A stretch of DNA of 64,000 nucleotides, from NCBI GenBank assembly GCA_016756855.1, contig JAESPD010000005.1, positions 49,242-113,241 on the forward strand, written 5' to 3'. Below are positions 47,526-57,373 of the stretch, piece after piece (the first letter of the stretch is position 1; the number at the start of each line of letters is the position of its first letter). Source of the stretch: a gamma proteobacterium endosymbiont of Lamellibrachia anaximandri (GTDB taxonomy: Bacteria > Pseudomonadota > Gammaproteobacteria > Chromatiales > Chromatiaceae). The translations under genes and the position numbers were made by a program. Below the pieces are notes generated by a model. The model had not been told where the DNA came from. It searched no databases and saw nothing but the letters and a program-made list of their open reading frames with translations.

Positions 47526-48458
47526 ATGTCCGCAGTCAACCTTGTATCACAAACAACAGCGGCGGAGTTCGACCGCCGCAACCTCGATTGGTATCTGGAC
47601 AAACTGGTCCAGGTAGTGGTCTTTATCGCGGGCATCTCCGCCATCATCTTCGTTCTGGGTATCTTTACCTTCGTCACCATGGAAGGTTTTGGTTTTCTGC
47701 TGGAGGATTTTACCTTTAGCGAGTTTTTCTTCTCAGAATTCTGGGAACCCAGCGATGAGGATGCCCCGGAGTACGGTATCCTGGCACTGGCCGCGGGTAC
47801 GGCCTCGGTCACCGGACTGGCGATGCTGATAGCCATCCCATTTTCACTCGGAGCGGCTATCTATATCGGTGAATTCGCCACCGGCAAGACCCGAGAATAC
47901 CTCAAAGTCCTGGTCGAGCTGCTGGCGGCCATTCCCTCAGTGGTCTGGGGTTTCATCGGACTCTCTATCATGAACCCTTTGATCATCGATCTGTTCGATG
48001 TCCCGGTGGGGCTCAACGTACTTAACGCCGGGATCATCCTGGGGCTGATGGCGGCGCCGATCATGACCTCCATCGCAGAGGATGCACTCAAGGCAGTACC
48101 CGACCGCTACCGGGAAGCGGCGGAGGCCCTGGGGGCCACACGTTGGCAGGTGATCTTCAAGACTGTCCTGCCTGCAGCCAAGAACGGCCTGCTGGGCGCG
48201 GTGCTGCTCGGCGTCGGCCGGGGCTTCGGCGAAACCATGGCGGTGCTCATGGCCACTGGCCACGCGGTGAACATCCCGGGCAGCCTGTTCGACTCGGTGC
48301 GCGCCCTGACCGCTACCATCGCCGCCGAACTGGGAGAGACTGCCGTGGGATCGCCCCACTACCAGGTGCTGTTCACCATTGGTATCTTCCTGTTCGTCGT
48401 CACCTTCCTGATCAACCTGACCGCAGACCTGGTCGTCCGCGGCGTGCGCAAAGGGTAA
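47526..48458 (+). CDS. pstC: Phosphate ABC transporter permease PstC
   Basis: This 310-residue permease has about six TM helices and the inner-membrane EAA loop (YREAAEALGATRWQVIFKTVLPAAKNGL; in part AAEALGATRWQVIFKTVLP) that contacts the ATPase. Conserved PstC features GAAIYIGEFA and AAIPSVVWGFIGL are present. It pairs with PstA. It begins 1 nt after phoU and ends 6 nt before pstA. Confidence 0.94.
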   Translation: MSAVNLVSQTTAAEFDRRNLDWYLDKLVQVVVFIAGISAIIFVLGIFTFVTMEGFGFLLEDFTFSEFFFSEFWEPSDEDAPEYGILALAAGTASVTGLAMLIAIPFSLGAAIYIGEFATGKTREYLKVLVELLAAIPSVVWGFIGLSIMNPLIIDLFDVPVGLNVLNAGIILGLMAAPIMTSIAEDALKAVPDRYREAAEALGATRWQVIFKTVLPAAKNGLLGAVLLGVGRGFGETMAVLMATGHAVNIPGSLFDSVRALTATIAAELGETAVGSPHYQVLFTIGIFLFVVTFLINLTADLVVRGVRKG

Positions 48459-48464
48459 ATCAAG

Positions 48465-49334
48465 ATGTTTGCAGAATCCGATCTCAACAAAAGAAACAAA
48501 AAGGTCCAGGGCCTCTACAAGACCCTGTTCATGCTGATGACCATCATCCTGATCGTACCGGTGGCCATCATCCTGGGCACCCTTGTCGTCAAGGGAGGCA
48601 GCGTTATATCCATCGACTTCCTGTTCACGGATCCCACCAACGGCATGACCGAGGGCGGTATCTTTCCTGCCCTGCTGGGTACCGTCTGGATCGTCGCCGT
48701 CGCGCTGATTGCCTCCGTACCCCTGGGGGTCGCAGCGGCTATCTACCTGAACGAATATGCGCCGGATAACGGCTTTACCCGCATCATTCAGCTCGCCATC
48801 ATCAATCTGGCGGGTGTACCCTCTATCGTGCACGCCCTGTTCGGGGTGGGGGCCTTCGTAATCTTCTTCGGTTTTGGCACCAGCATCCTGGCCGCCAGTC
48901 TGACCCTGGCCGTGATGACCCTGCCGGTAGTGATCGTCTCCACCCGTGAGTCCCTGCGGGCGGTTCCCCACGCCTTCCGGGAGGCCTGCTGGAACATGGG
49001 CGCCACCCGCTGGCAGACCATCCGCCGGGTGGTACTGCCCAACGCCATAAGCGGTGTCCTGACCGGCATCATCCTTGAGGTCTCGCGAACCGCAGGTGAG
49101 ACGGCGCCGATCATGTTCACCGGGGCCGTGTTCTTCATGCCGTTCCTGCCCCAGAGCGTCTTCGATCAGACCATGGCAATGTCCCTGCACCTGTTCGTGG
49201 TCGCCACCCAGGTTCCCGGCGTCCCTGATGAACTACCCTACGGCGTGGCCCTGGTGCTCATCGCCATGGTGCTGCTCATGAACAGCATATCCATCGCCTT
49301 CCGCATGCATCTGAGAGGCAAAAAGAAATGGTAA
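48465..49334 (+). CDS. pstA: Phosphate ABC transporter permease PstA
   Basis: This 289-residue permease has six TM segments, GGIFPALLGTVWIVAVALIA (a PstA hallmark), GVAAAIYLNEYAP, AGVPSIVHALFG and the EAA loop REACWNMGATRWQTIRRVVLP. It overlaps pstB1 by 7 nt, which suggests tight coupling of permease and ATPase synthesis. Confidence 0.94.
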   Translation: MFAESDLNKRNKKVQGLYKTLFMLMTIILIVPVAIILGTLVVKGGSVISIDFLFTDPTNGMTEGGIFPALLGTVWIVAVALIASVPLGVAAAIYLNEYAPDNGFTRIIQLAIINLAGVPSIVHALFGVGAFVIFFGFGTSILAASLTLAVMTLPVVIVSTRESLRAVPHAFREACWNMGATRWQTIRRVVLPNAISGVLTGIILEVSRTAGETAPIMFTGAVFFMPFLPQSVFDQTMAMSLHLFVVATQVPGVPDELPYGVALVLIAMVLLMNSISIAFRMHLRGKKKW

Positions 49335-50146
49335 GCGCAACCCAGCAAACCCTGAGCGAACCCGCCTCGACAGTGGAAAACCCGGCCAAGACCCCGGTCA
49401 AGATGGAAGTCCGGGATCTCACCATCAGCTACGGCGGCACGCCGGCACTGAGCAATGTCTCGCTGGAAGTGCGGGAACATGAGATCTTCGGCATCATCGG
49501 CCCAGCCAATGCAGGCAAGACCTCGTTTCTGAAGGTCCTGAACCGCATGAACACCTTCGACTCGAATATGGGAGTCAAGGGTGATGTCCTGTTCAACGGA
49601 CTGGATACCAGCAAACTGAAAAATGTCTATGCTTTGCGCAGCCGTATCGGTGTGGTCTTTCCGCTACCCGTGGGACTACCCCTCACCATCTACGAAAATG
49701 TGGCCCTCTCACCCCGCCTGCGTGGTATCAATAACAAGGCAGAGCTGGATGTGATCGTAGAACGCTGCCTGACCCGTGCCGCTCTCTGGGACGAGGTCAA
49801 AGACCGCCTGGACTCCCTCGGCAGCCTGCTCTCCGGTGGCCAGCAACAGCGGCTGACCATCTCACGCGCCCTCTCCCAGGAACCGGAAGTGCTGATGCTG
49901 GACGAGTTCTCCATCGCCGTGGATCCGGTCACCACCATGCGCATCGAGGATGTGTTGAAAGAGCTGAAGTCAGAGATGACCATCATCCTGGTGACCAACC
50001 TGGTACAGCAGGCCCGGCGCCTGGCCGACCGCACCGCCTTTTTCCTGGAAGGCCAGTGCGTGGAGATCGGCGATACCGAGGACCTGTTCACCGGAGAGGT
50101 GAAGGACCAGAGGACCCAGGATTACATAGAAGGCAAGTTTGGGTAG
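49328..50146 (+). CDS. pstB: PstB-type ATPase 1, Q-loop and H-loop degenerate, LSGGQ intact
   Basis: This 272-residue PstB homologue has an acceptable Walker A (GPANAGKT, 58-65, not the usual GPSGCGKST), the intact signature LSGGQQQR (168-175) and Walker B VLMLDEF with Glu193. The Q-loop glutamine is replaced: VVFPLPVG (Pro112) where PstB has VFQKPNP. The switch histidine is replaced: LVTNLVQQ (Asn224) where PstB has VTHNMQQ. The D-loop reads SIAVD instead of SALD. These losses should cripple its own catalytic site. It is followed 57 nt later by a second PstB that keeps those residues but lacks the signature, so a heterodimer with one good ATP site is likely. Confidence 0.88.
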   Translation: MVSATQQTLSEPASTVENPAKTPVKMEVRDLTISYGGTPALSNVSLEVREHEIFGIIGPANAGKTSFLKVLNRMNTFDSNMGVKGDVLFNGLDTSKLKNVYALRSRIGVVFPLPVGLPLTIYENVALSPRLRGINNKAELDVIVERCLTRAALWDEVKDRLDSLGSLLSGGQQQRLTISRALSQEPEVLMLDEFSIAVDPVTTMRIEDVLKELKSEMTIILVTNLVQQARRLADRTAFFLEGQCVEIGDTEDLFTGEVKDQRTQDYIEGKFG

Positions 50147-50203
50147 ATATCCAGGCATGACTTTATTGGGCCCCTCATTCCAGATCTGTTTCGAGAACAA
50201 GCT

Positions 50204-51007
50204 ATGAACACCGCCACAGCCGAAGTAATAAACGACTCATCCGCCGAATACGCCATCCATACCGATAATCTCAATCTCTGGTATGGCACCTTTCAAGCGC
50301 TGTTCGACGTCAATCTCAATATCCGCAAGGGCATGATCACCTCCATGATCGGCCCTTCCGGTTGCGGAAAATCCACCTTTCTGCGCAGCGTCAACCGGAT
50401 CAACGAGCGCTTGGGATACGTCCGTACCGAGGGCACGATAGAGGTGATGGATCAAAATATCTATGACCCGGGGGTCGAACTGATCCAGGTGCGCAAGCAG
50501 ATCGGCATGGTCTTCCAGCGCCCGAACCCGCTGCCGATCTCGATCCGGGAGAACATCCTGTTCGGTCACAAGATCCATAATAGAGGCCAGAAATCTTCCA
50601 ATTCCGATCATGATGAAATCATCGAGGGCGCACTGCGGCAGGTCCTGCTCTGGGACAAGGTAAAAGATCGTCTGGACATCAAGGCCACGGAACTCTCCCT
50701 TGAGGAGCAGCAAAAACTCTGCATTGCCCGTCTGCTCCCGGTAAAGCCCAGCGTACTGCTGATGGATGAGCCCTGTTCCGCGCTCGACCCAAAAGGCACT
50801 GCGGCTGTGGAGGAGTTGATCTGGGAACTGCGCGGCGAATACACTATCCTCATGGTCACTCACAACATGGCCCAGGCACGGCGTGCGAGTGAAGAGTGCA
50901 TCTTTATGTTGATGGGGAAAGTGGTCGAACATACGGCAACTGAAGATCTGTTCGTCACGCCAAGTCACAAAGAAACTGCAGACTATATTGAAGGCCGCTA
51001 CGGCTGA
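50204..51007 (+). CDS. pstB: PstB-type ATPase 2, signature motif degenerate, catalytic residues intact
   Basis: This 267-residue PstB homologue has canonical Walker A GPSGCGKST (50-58), the Q-loop VFQRPNP (Gln105), Walker B VLLMDEPCSALDP (Glu189, normal D-loop) and the switch VTHNMAQ (His220). The ABC signature LSGGQQQR is replaced by LSLEEQQKL (164-172). By itself it could not build a canonical site in a homodimer. Paired with PstB1 it supplies exactly the residues that PstB1 lacks. It precedes phoB by 14 nt. Confidence 0.9.
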   Translation: MNTATAEVINDSSAEYAIHTDNLNLWYGTFQALFDVNLNIRKGMITSMIGPSGCGKSTFLRSVNRINERLGYVRTEGTIEVMDQNIYDPGVELIQVRKQIGMVFQRPNPLPISIRENILFGHKIHNRGQKSSNSDHDEIIEGALRQVLLWDKVKDRLDIKATELSLEEQQKLCIARLLPVKPSVLLMDEPCSALDPKGTAAVEELIWELRGEYTILMVTHNMAQARRASEECIFMLMGKVVEHTATEDLFVTPSHKETADYIEGRYG

Positions 51008-51021
51008 TACGACAAAAAGCT

Positions 51022-51711
51022 ATGCCCAGAATATTGATCGTAGAGGACGAAGCGGAAATCCGGGAGATGATTCGCTTCGGACTGGAAGTGGCGAATTACG
51101 AGGTGGATGAGGCCGGACATGCCCAGGAGGCCAGGCAGTCGCTCACCCATTCACTGCCGGATCTGATATTGATGGACTGGATGCTGCCCGGACGTTCCGG
51201 TCTTGAACTGACACGGGAACTGAAACAGAAACCGGAAACCCGTGACATCCCCCTCATCATTCTTACCGCCCGCGCCGATGAATCGGACAAGGTGGATGGA
51301 CTCGAAGCCGGGGCCGACGACTACGTCACCAAGCCTTTCTCCCCCCGTGAACTGATCGCAAGAATCAAAGCGGTACTGCGCCGTTTCAACAAGGGCGGTG
51401 ATGAAAAGCCGCTGGAGAGCAATGGATTGCGTATCGACCCGGCCAAACACCAGGTTACCGTGCAAAACAAACCCCTGGTACTCTCTCCCGCAGAGTATAA
51501 ACTGCTGCTGTTTTTCATGTCTCATCAGGATCGAGCCTATAGCCGCTCAAGGATTCTTGATCATGTCTGGGACAACCATACCTACGTGGAGGAGCGAACC
51601 GTGGACGTCCATATCCGCCGCCTCAGAAAGGCGCTTTCCCCTTCAGGCCATGACGCCATGCTGCAGACCGTGCGGAGTGTGGGTTATCGATTCTCCTCGA
51701 TGCCCGATTGA
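51022..51711 (+). CDS. phoB: Phosphate regulon response regulator
   Basis: This 229-residue OmpR/PhoB-type regulator has receiver acceptor D52 in LILMDWMLPGRSG, the switch Thr and Lys in ILTAR and VTKPFSP, and a winged-helix domain (about 130-228; YKLLLFFMSHQDRAYSRSRIL, ERTVDVHIRRLRKAL). It follows pstB2 directly and should act on the Pho box before pstS, making the operon self-regulating. A perfect 20-bp hairpin separates it from phoR. Confidence 0.95.
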   Translation: MPRILIVEDEAEIREMIRFGLEVANYEVDEAGHAQEARQSLTHSLPDLILMDWMLPGRSGLELTRELKQKPETRDIPLIILTARADESDKVDGLEAGADDYVTKPFSPRELIARIKAVLRRFNKGGDEKPLESNGLRIDPAKHQVTVQNKPLVLSPAEYKLLLFFMSHQDRAYSRSRILDHVWDNHTYVEERTVDVHIRRLRKALSPSGHDAMLQTVRSVGYRFSSMPD

Positions 51712-51715
51712 CCCT

Positions 51716-51765
51716 AGTGCTCTATCAACGTGATAATTACATTACTATCACGTTGATAGAGCACT
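51716..51765 (+). repeat. Perfect 20-bp inverted repeat between phoB and phoR
   Basis: AGTGCTCTATCAACGTGATA (51716-51735), a 10-nt loop ATTACATTAC, then its exact reverse complement (51746-51765). It begins 5 nt after the phoB stop and ends 18 nt before the phoR start. There is no T-tract. It could stabilise the upstream message or lower phoR expression, or be a protein-binding palindrome. Confidence 0.85.
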
Positions 51766-51783
51766 ACCTCCCTCGGTAAGCAC

Positions 51784-53115
51784 TTGATTCAGCCAATCCT
51801 CTACGAAATCCGTCTGCTGGGATTACTGCTGATTTTCAGCGGCATCATCGGCTACTTTTTCAACGTCCTGATACCTGCCCTAATCGTTGGAGTCGCCCTC
51901 TATCTGCTGAGAAACCTCTATCAATTGCTGTTTCTGTTCCACTACGTCGTCACTCGAAAGCGCACACCTTCTCTCACGCCGATAGGTTTTTGGGAACCGA
52001 TCTACGATGAATTGGAGCGATTGCATACCCGCAGCCGTAAACGCAAACGCACACTCCATCGCTTCACCTCACGCTTTCGAGAGGTCTCATCCGTCATACC
52101 GGATGCACTGGTTCTGCTGAATGCGGCTGAAGAGGTTGAATGGGCCAACCCTGCAGCACGCCATCTTCTCGGTATCAGCTGGCCAAGAGATGAGGGCGTG
52201 GCACTGACAAAACTTGTCCACTACCCCGACCTGGACGAATACCTTGCTAACGCGGATTACAGTCAGCCGCTGGAGTTCCCCTCTCCCACCAACGAGACGG
52301 TTGTGCTCTCGATGCGCTTCACACCTTTCGGAGGGAAAAAACGCCAGCGACTGATCGTGGCCCGGGATATCACCAAGGTGTTCCATCTCAATTTGATAAG
52401 GCGGGATTTCGCTTCCAATGTCTCCCATGAACTGCGCACACCCTTGACGGTAATCACCGGCTTCCTTGAAAACCTCAGTGACCATGAACTACTGCCGTTT
52501 CAGGAACGTCCGTTCGAGCTGATGAACCAACAGGCAGAGCGGATGAATATCATCATCAGCGACCTGCTGACACTCTCCAGATTAGAGATGGAAAACAGAA
52601 TTACCCAGCAGGCTCCTGTTGCGATCCCGAAGCTGTTAACCAAGATTTTTGAACAAGCCAAAGCACTCGCGAATCAGAAGGGGGGGTATCAACTGGAGTT
52701 CGAAGTGGATGAGAATCTCTGGCTCGTGGGCACCGAAAACGAACTGCAGAGCGCCTTATCTAACCTCGTATTCAATGCCATCGTGCATACTCCACCGAAA
52801 ACCAAAATCACCATCAGCTGGAAACGGGATGCCGATAATAATGCATGTTTTACCGTTACAGACACTGGCCCCGGCATCCCACAACGGCACATCCCACGCC
52901 TGACTGAACGTTTCTACCGGGTGGACAAAGCGCGTTCCCGTCAGTCAGGGGGAACCGGTCTCGGGTTGGCCATCGTGAAACATAGTATTAATCGACACGA
53001 AGGCAACCTCAACATCACCAGTAAAGAAGGTTTCGGCAGCTGTTTCAGCTGCTGTTTTCCTGATGACATGACCCTGGATGCCAGTCAGCTCAATCCGGCA
53101 AAACAGCAGAAATAA
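51784..53115 (+). CDS. phoR: Phosphate regulon sensor histidine kinase
   Basis: This 443-residue kinase begins at a TTG (51784), the first possible start after an in-frame TAG at 51757. It has two N-terminal TM helices (about 10-45), the short basic PhoR linker (RSRKRKRTLHRFTSRFREVSS), a PAS domain (about 105-200), HisKA with H215 in ASNVSHELRTPLTV and a HATPase (LVFNAIVHTPP, GGTGLGLAIVKH). With no large periplasmic domain it senses through PstSCAB-PhoU, as in E. coli. No strong ribosome site precedes it, so translation is probably weak. Confidence 0.93.
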   Translation: MIQPILYEIRLLGLLLIFSGIIGYFFNVLIPALIVGVALYLLRNLYQLLFLFHYVVTRKRTPSLTPIGFWEPIYDELERLHTRSRKRKRTLHRFTSRFREVSSVIPDALVLLNAAEEVEWANPAARHLLGISWPRDEGVALTKLVHYPDLDEYLANADYSQPLEFPSPTNETVVLSMRFTPFGGKKRQRLIVARDITKVFHLNLIRRDFASNVSHELRTPLTVITGFLENLSDHELLPFQERPFELMNQQAERMNIIISDLLTLSRLEMENRITQQAPVAIPKLLTKIFEQAKALANQKGGYQLEFEVDENLWLVGTENELQSALSNLVFNAIVHTPPKTKITISWKRDADNNACFTVTDTGPGIPQRHIPRLTERFYRVDKARSRQSGGTGLGLAIVKHSINRHEGNLNITSKEGFGSCFSCCFPDDMTLDASQLNPAKQQK

Positions 53116-53121
53116 CACCCG

Positions 53122-53901
53122 TCATCTGACAGCTTCAGGAAAACACCGGTAGAAATTTTCCGTCGTCTGCCTTGCCAGGGAGTCCACCGAAATCCCCCGC
53201 AGTTCCGCGATGCATTCCGCGACCCTGGCAACATAGAGCGGCTGGTTCGACTTGCCCCGGTGAGGCACCGGCGCAAGGTAGGGAGAATCGGTCTCGACCA
53301 GGAGGCGCTCCAGTGGCACCTTCGAGGCGACATCCCGAAGATCTGCTGCATTCCTGAAGGTGATAATGCCGGAAAAGGAGATATAAAAACCCATCTCCAG
53401 GGCCTGTTCCGCCATCTCCAGGTCTTCGGTAAAACAGTGCATCACACCACCTGCCTGATTGGCACCCTCTTCCTGCATGATCCGAATGGTATCCGCCTTT
53501 GCCGCACGGGTATGAATGATGAGCGACTTGCCACACGCCCTGGAAGCCTGGATGTGGTTACGAAAACGGGTCTGCTGCCACGTCAGATCCCCTTCACTGC
53601 GAAAGTAGTCCAGCCCTGTCTCCCCGATGGCCACGACTCGGGAGGTCTGTGCCAGTCTCACCAACTCATCCACTGTGGGCTCATGCTGATCCCTGTCATT
53701 CGGGTGCACGCCGACCGAGAGGGAGATTTCAGGATAGGGTTCGACCAGCGAGACCATTTCCGGCCAGGATTCCAGATCGATGGAGACGCAGAGCATATGC
53801 TGAACCCCACTATCCAGGGTTGTCTGCACCAGTCGTTTGAAGTCGTTGTCGTAGGCCTCCAGATCGACGCGATCCAGATGACAGTGGGAATCCACCAGCA
53901 T
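53122..53901 (-). CDS. tatD: TatD-family metal-dependent hydrolase/DNase
   Basis: This 259-residue TIM-barrel hydrolase has the metal-binding motif DSHCHLD (4-10), GETGLDY (about 90-96), IIHTRAA and MHCFTED histidines, and the late TDSPYLAP. The type is YcfH/TatD-like, predicted 3'-5' exonuclease or deoxyribonuclease. It ends 6 nt from the convergent phoR and follows pilZ at a 77-nt gap, a conserved gammaproteobacterial neighbourhood. Confidence 0.93.
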   Translation of the reverse strand: MLVDSHCHLDRVDLEAYDNDFKRLVQTTLDSGVQHMLCVSIDLESWPEMVSLVEPYPEISLSVGVHPNDRDQHEPTVDELVRLAQTSRVVAIGETGLDYFRSEGDLTWQQTRFRNHIQASRACGKSLIIHTRAAKADTIRIMQEEGANQAGGVMHCFTEDLEMAEQALEMGFYISFSGIITFRNAADLRDVASKVPLERLLVETDSPYLAPVPHRGKSNQPLYVARVAECIAELRGISVDSLARQTTENFYRCFPEAVR

Positions 53902-53978
53902 GAAGTTGTTGTCCTTGATAAACCCCCATCACAAACGGATAGGGTATTGAAGTGTGGGGACAGTGCCCCGCAAAGGGA

Positions 53979-54326
53979 TTAAAGCGTATGTGTCGGGCGA
54001 TCAGACTTGAGCGCACCGGCAAGATAGGTCTCTATCTTGTTGCGGGCGGCACCCCCGTCCTGATCGCTGAACTGGACACCGATACCGGCAGCCCGGTTAC
54101 CTTCTGCGCCAACCGGGGTCACCCAGATGATCTTTCCGGCCACGGGTATGCGTTCCGCCTCTTCCATCAGAGTCAGCAACATGAAGACCTCGTCACCCAG
54201 CCTGTATTTCTTCGTGGTGGGAATGAATAGCCCGCCATTCTTCACGAACTGCATATAGGCGGCATAGAGGGCGTTTTTGTCCTTGATCGTCAGAGAGAGG
54301 ATGCCTTGTCTGGGTCCACCAGCCAT
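53979..54326 (-). CDS. pilZ: PilZ-domain protein (type IV pilus PilZ)
   Basis: This 115-residue single-domain protein reads ILSLTIKDKNALYAAYMQFVKNGGLFIPT and KKYRLGDEVFMLLTLM, then GKIIWVTPVGAEGNRAAGIGVQF (in part GKIIWVTPVG). It lacks the N-terminal RxxxR and D/NxSxxG c-di-GMP motifs, as does Pseudomonas PilZ itself. It is therefore expected to act by protein contact (PilB/FimX) in pilus biogenesis. It lies between holB and tatD as in Pseudomonas. Confidence 0.9.
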   Translation of the reverse strand: MAGGPRQGILSLTIKDKNALYAAYMQFVKNGGLFIPTTKKYRLGDEVFMLLTLMEEAERIPVAGKIIWVTPVGAEGNRAAGIGVQFSDQDGGAARNKIETYLAGALKSDRPTHTL

Positions 54327-54345
54327 AACTTAACCTGTTTCCGTT

Positions 54346-56982
<2,637 letters not shown>

Positions 56983-57020
56983 GCCGGGGATTCTACTCGA
57001 AACCAAAGCTGCTATGTAGA

Positions 57021-57105
57021 CCTGATCAAGCGCAGCGGATCGGGTGCTCAATATTCGACAGGCCCCATTGAATTGCCGGTTCCGCTGCGCTTGAACCGGT
57101 CTGCA
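57021..57105. repeat. Composite palindromic repeat (REP/BIME-like), copy 3
   Basis: GATCAAGCGCAGCGGATC (57024-57041) and a second palindrome CCGGTTCCGCTGCGCTTGAACCGG (57076-57099; arms CCGGTTC and GAACCGG) repeat the layout seen at 1301-1378. It lies between the divergent mltG and cbrX genes. Confidence 0.75.
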
Positions 57106-57175
57106 TTCATCCGGTCTTCCATGGTGTCACCCACACCACGTTGTTACCTTCGGTAACAACTGCTAGGCTCTCTGC

Positions 57176-57373
57176 ATGCAGCCGGGCCAGGAAAATCGAC
57201 CGTTATACGACAAGACGCTCCTGCTCGTCCTGTTTATCCTTTTTCTCTTTGTCTCCCCTGTCGTCTACTGGTGGACCAACCCCGGCAGTCCTTGGTACCT
57301 GCCCTACCTGCTCTGGCTGGTGGCCATCCTGCTCGGTGCGCTCATCCACATCAGGCAGCACCATGAGTCATGA
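57176..57373 (+). CDS. cbrX: CbrX-like small membrane protein
   Basis: This 65-residue protein has two TM helices (about 14-32 and 40-57, with PVVYWWTNPG between them). It overlaps the start of the SLC5-type sensor kinase by 11 nt in another frame. That matches the small hydrophobic CbrX encoded before and coupled to cbrA in Pseudomonas. Its role is presumed to be in controlling CbrA synthesis or assembly. Confidence 0.75.
   Translation: MQPGQENRPLYDKTLLLVLFILFLFVSPVVYWWTNPGSPWYLPYLLWLVAILLGALIHIRQHHES

Noticed and set aside
47937..49190. Long minus-strand open frame opposite pstC/pstA (417 codons)
   Set aside because: Glycine, histidine and aspartate-rich product typical of antisense reading of GC-rich membrane-protein codons; both permeases on the plus strand are certain.
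57141..57362. N-terminal extension of the CbrA-like kinase
   Set aside because: This stretch encodes the small two-TM CbrX-like protein in another frame; the extension is Ser/Arg-rich and not conserved-looking.
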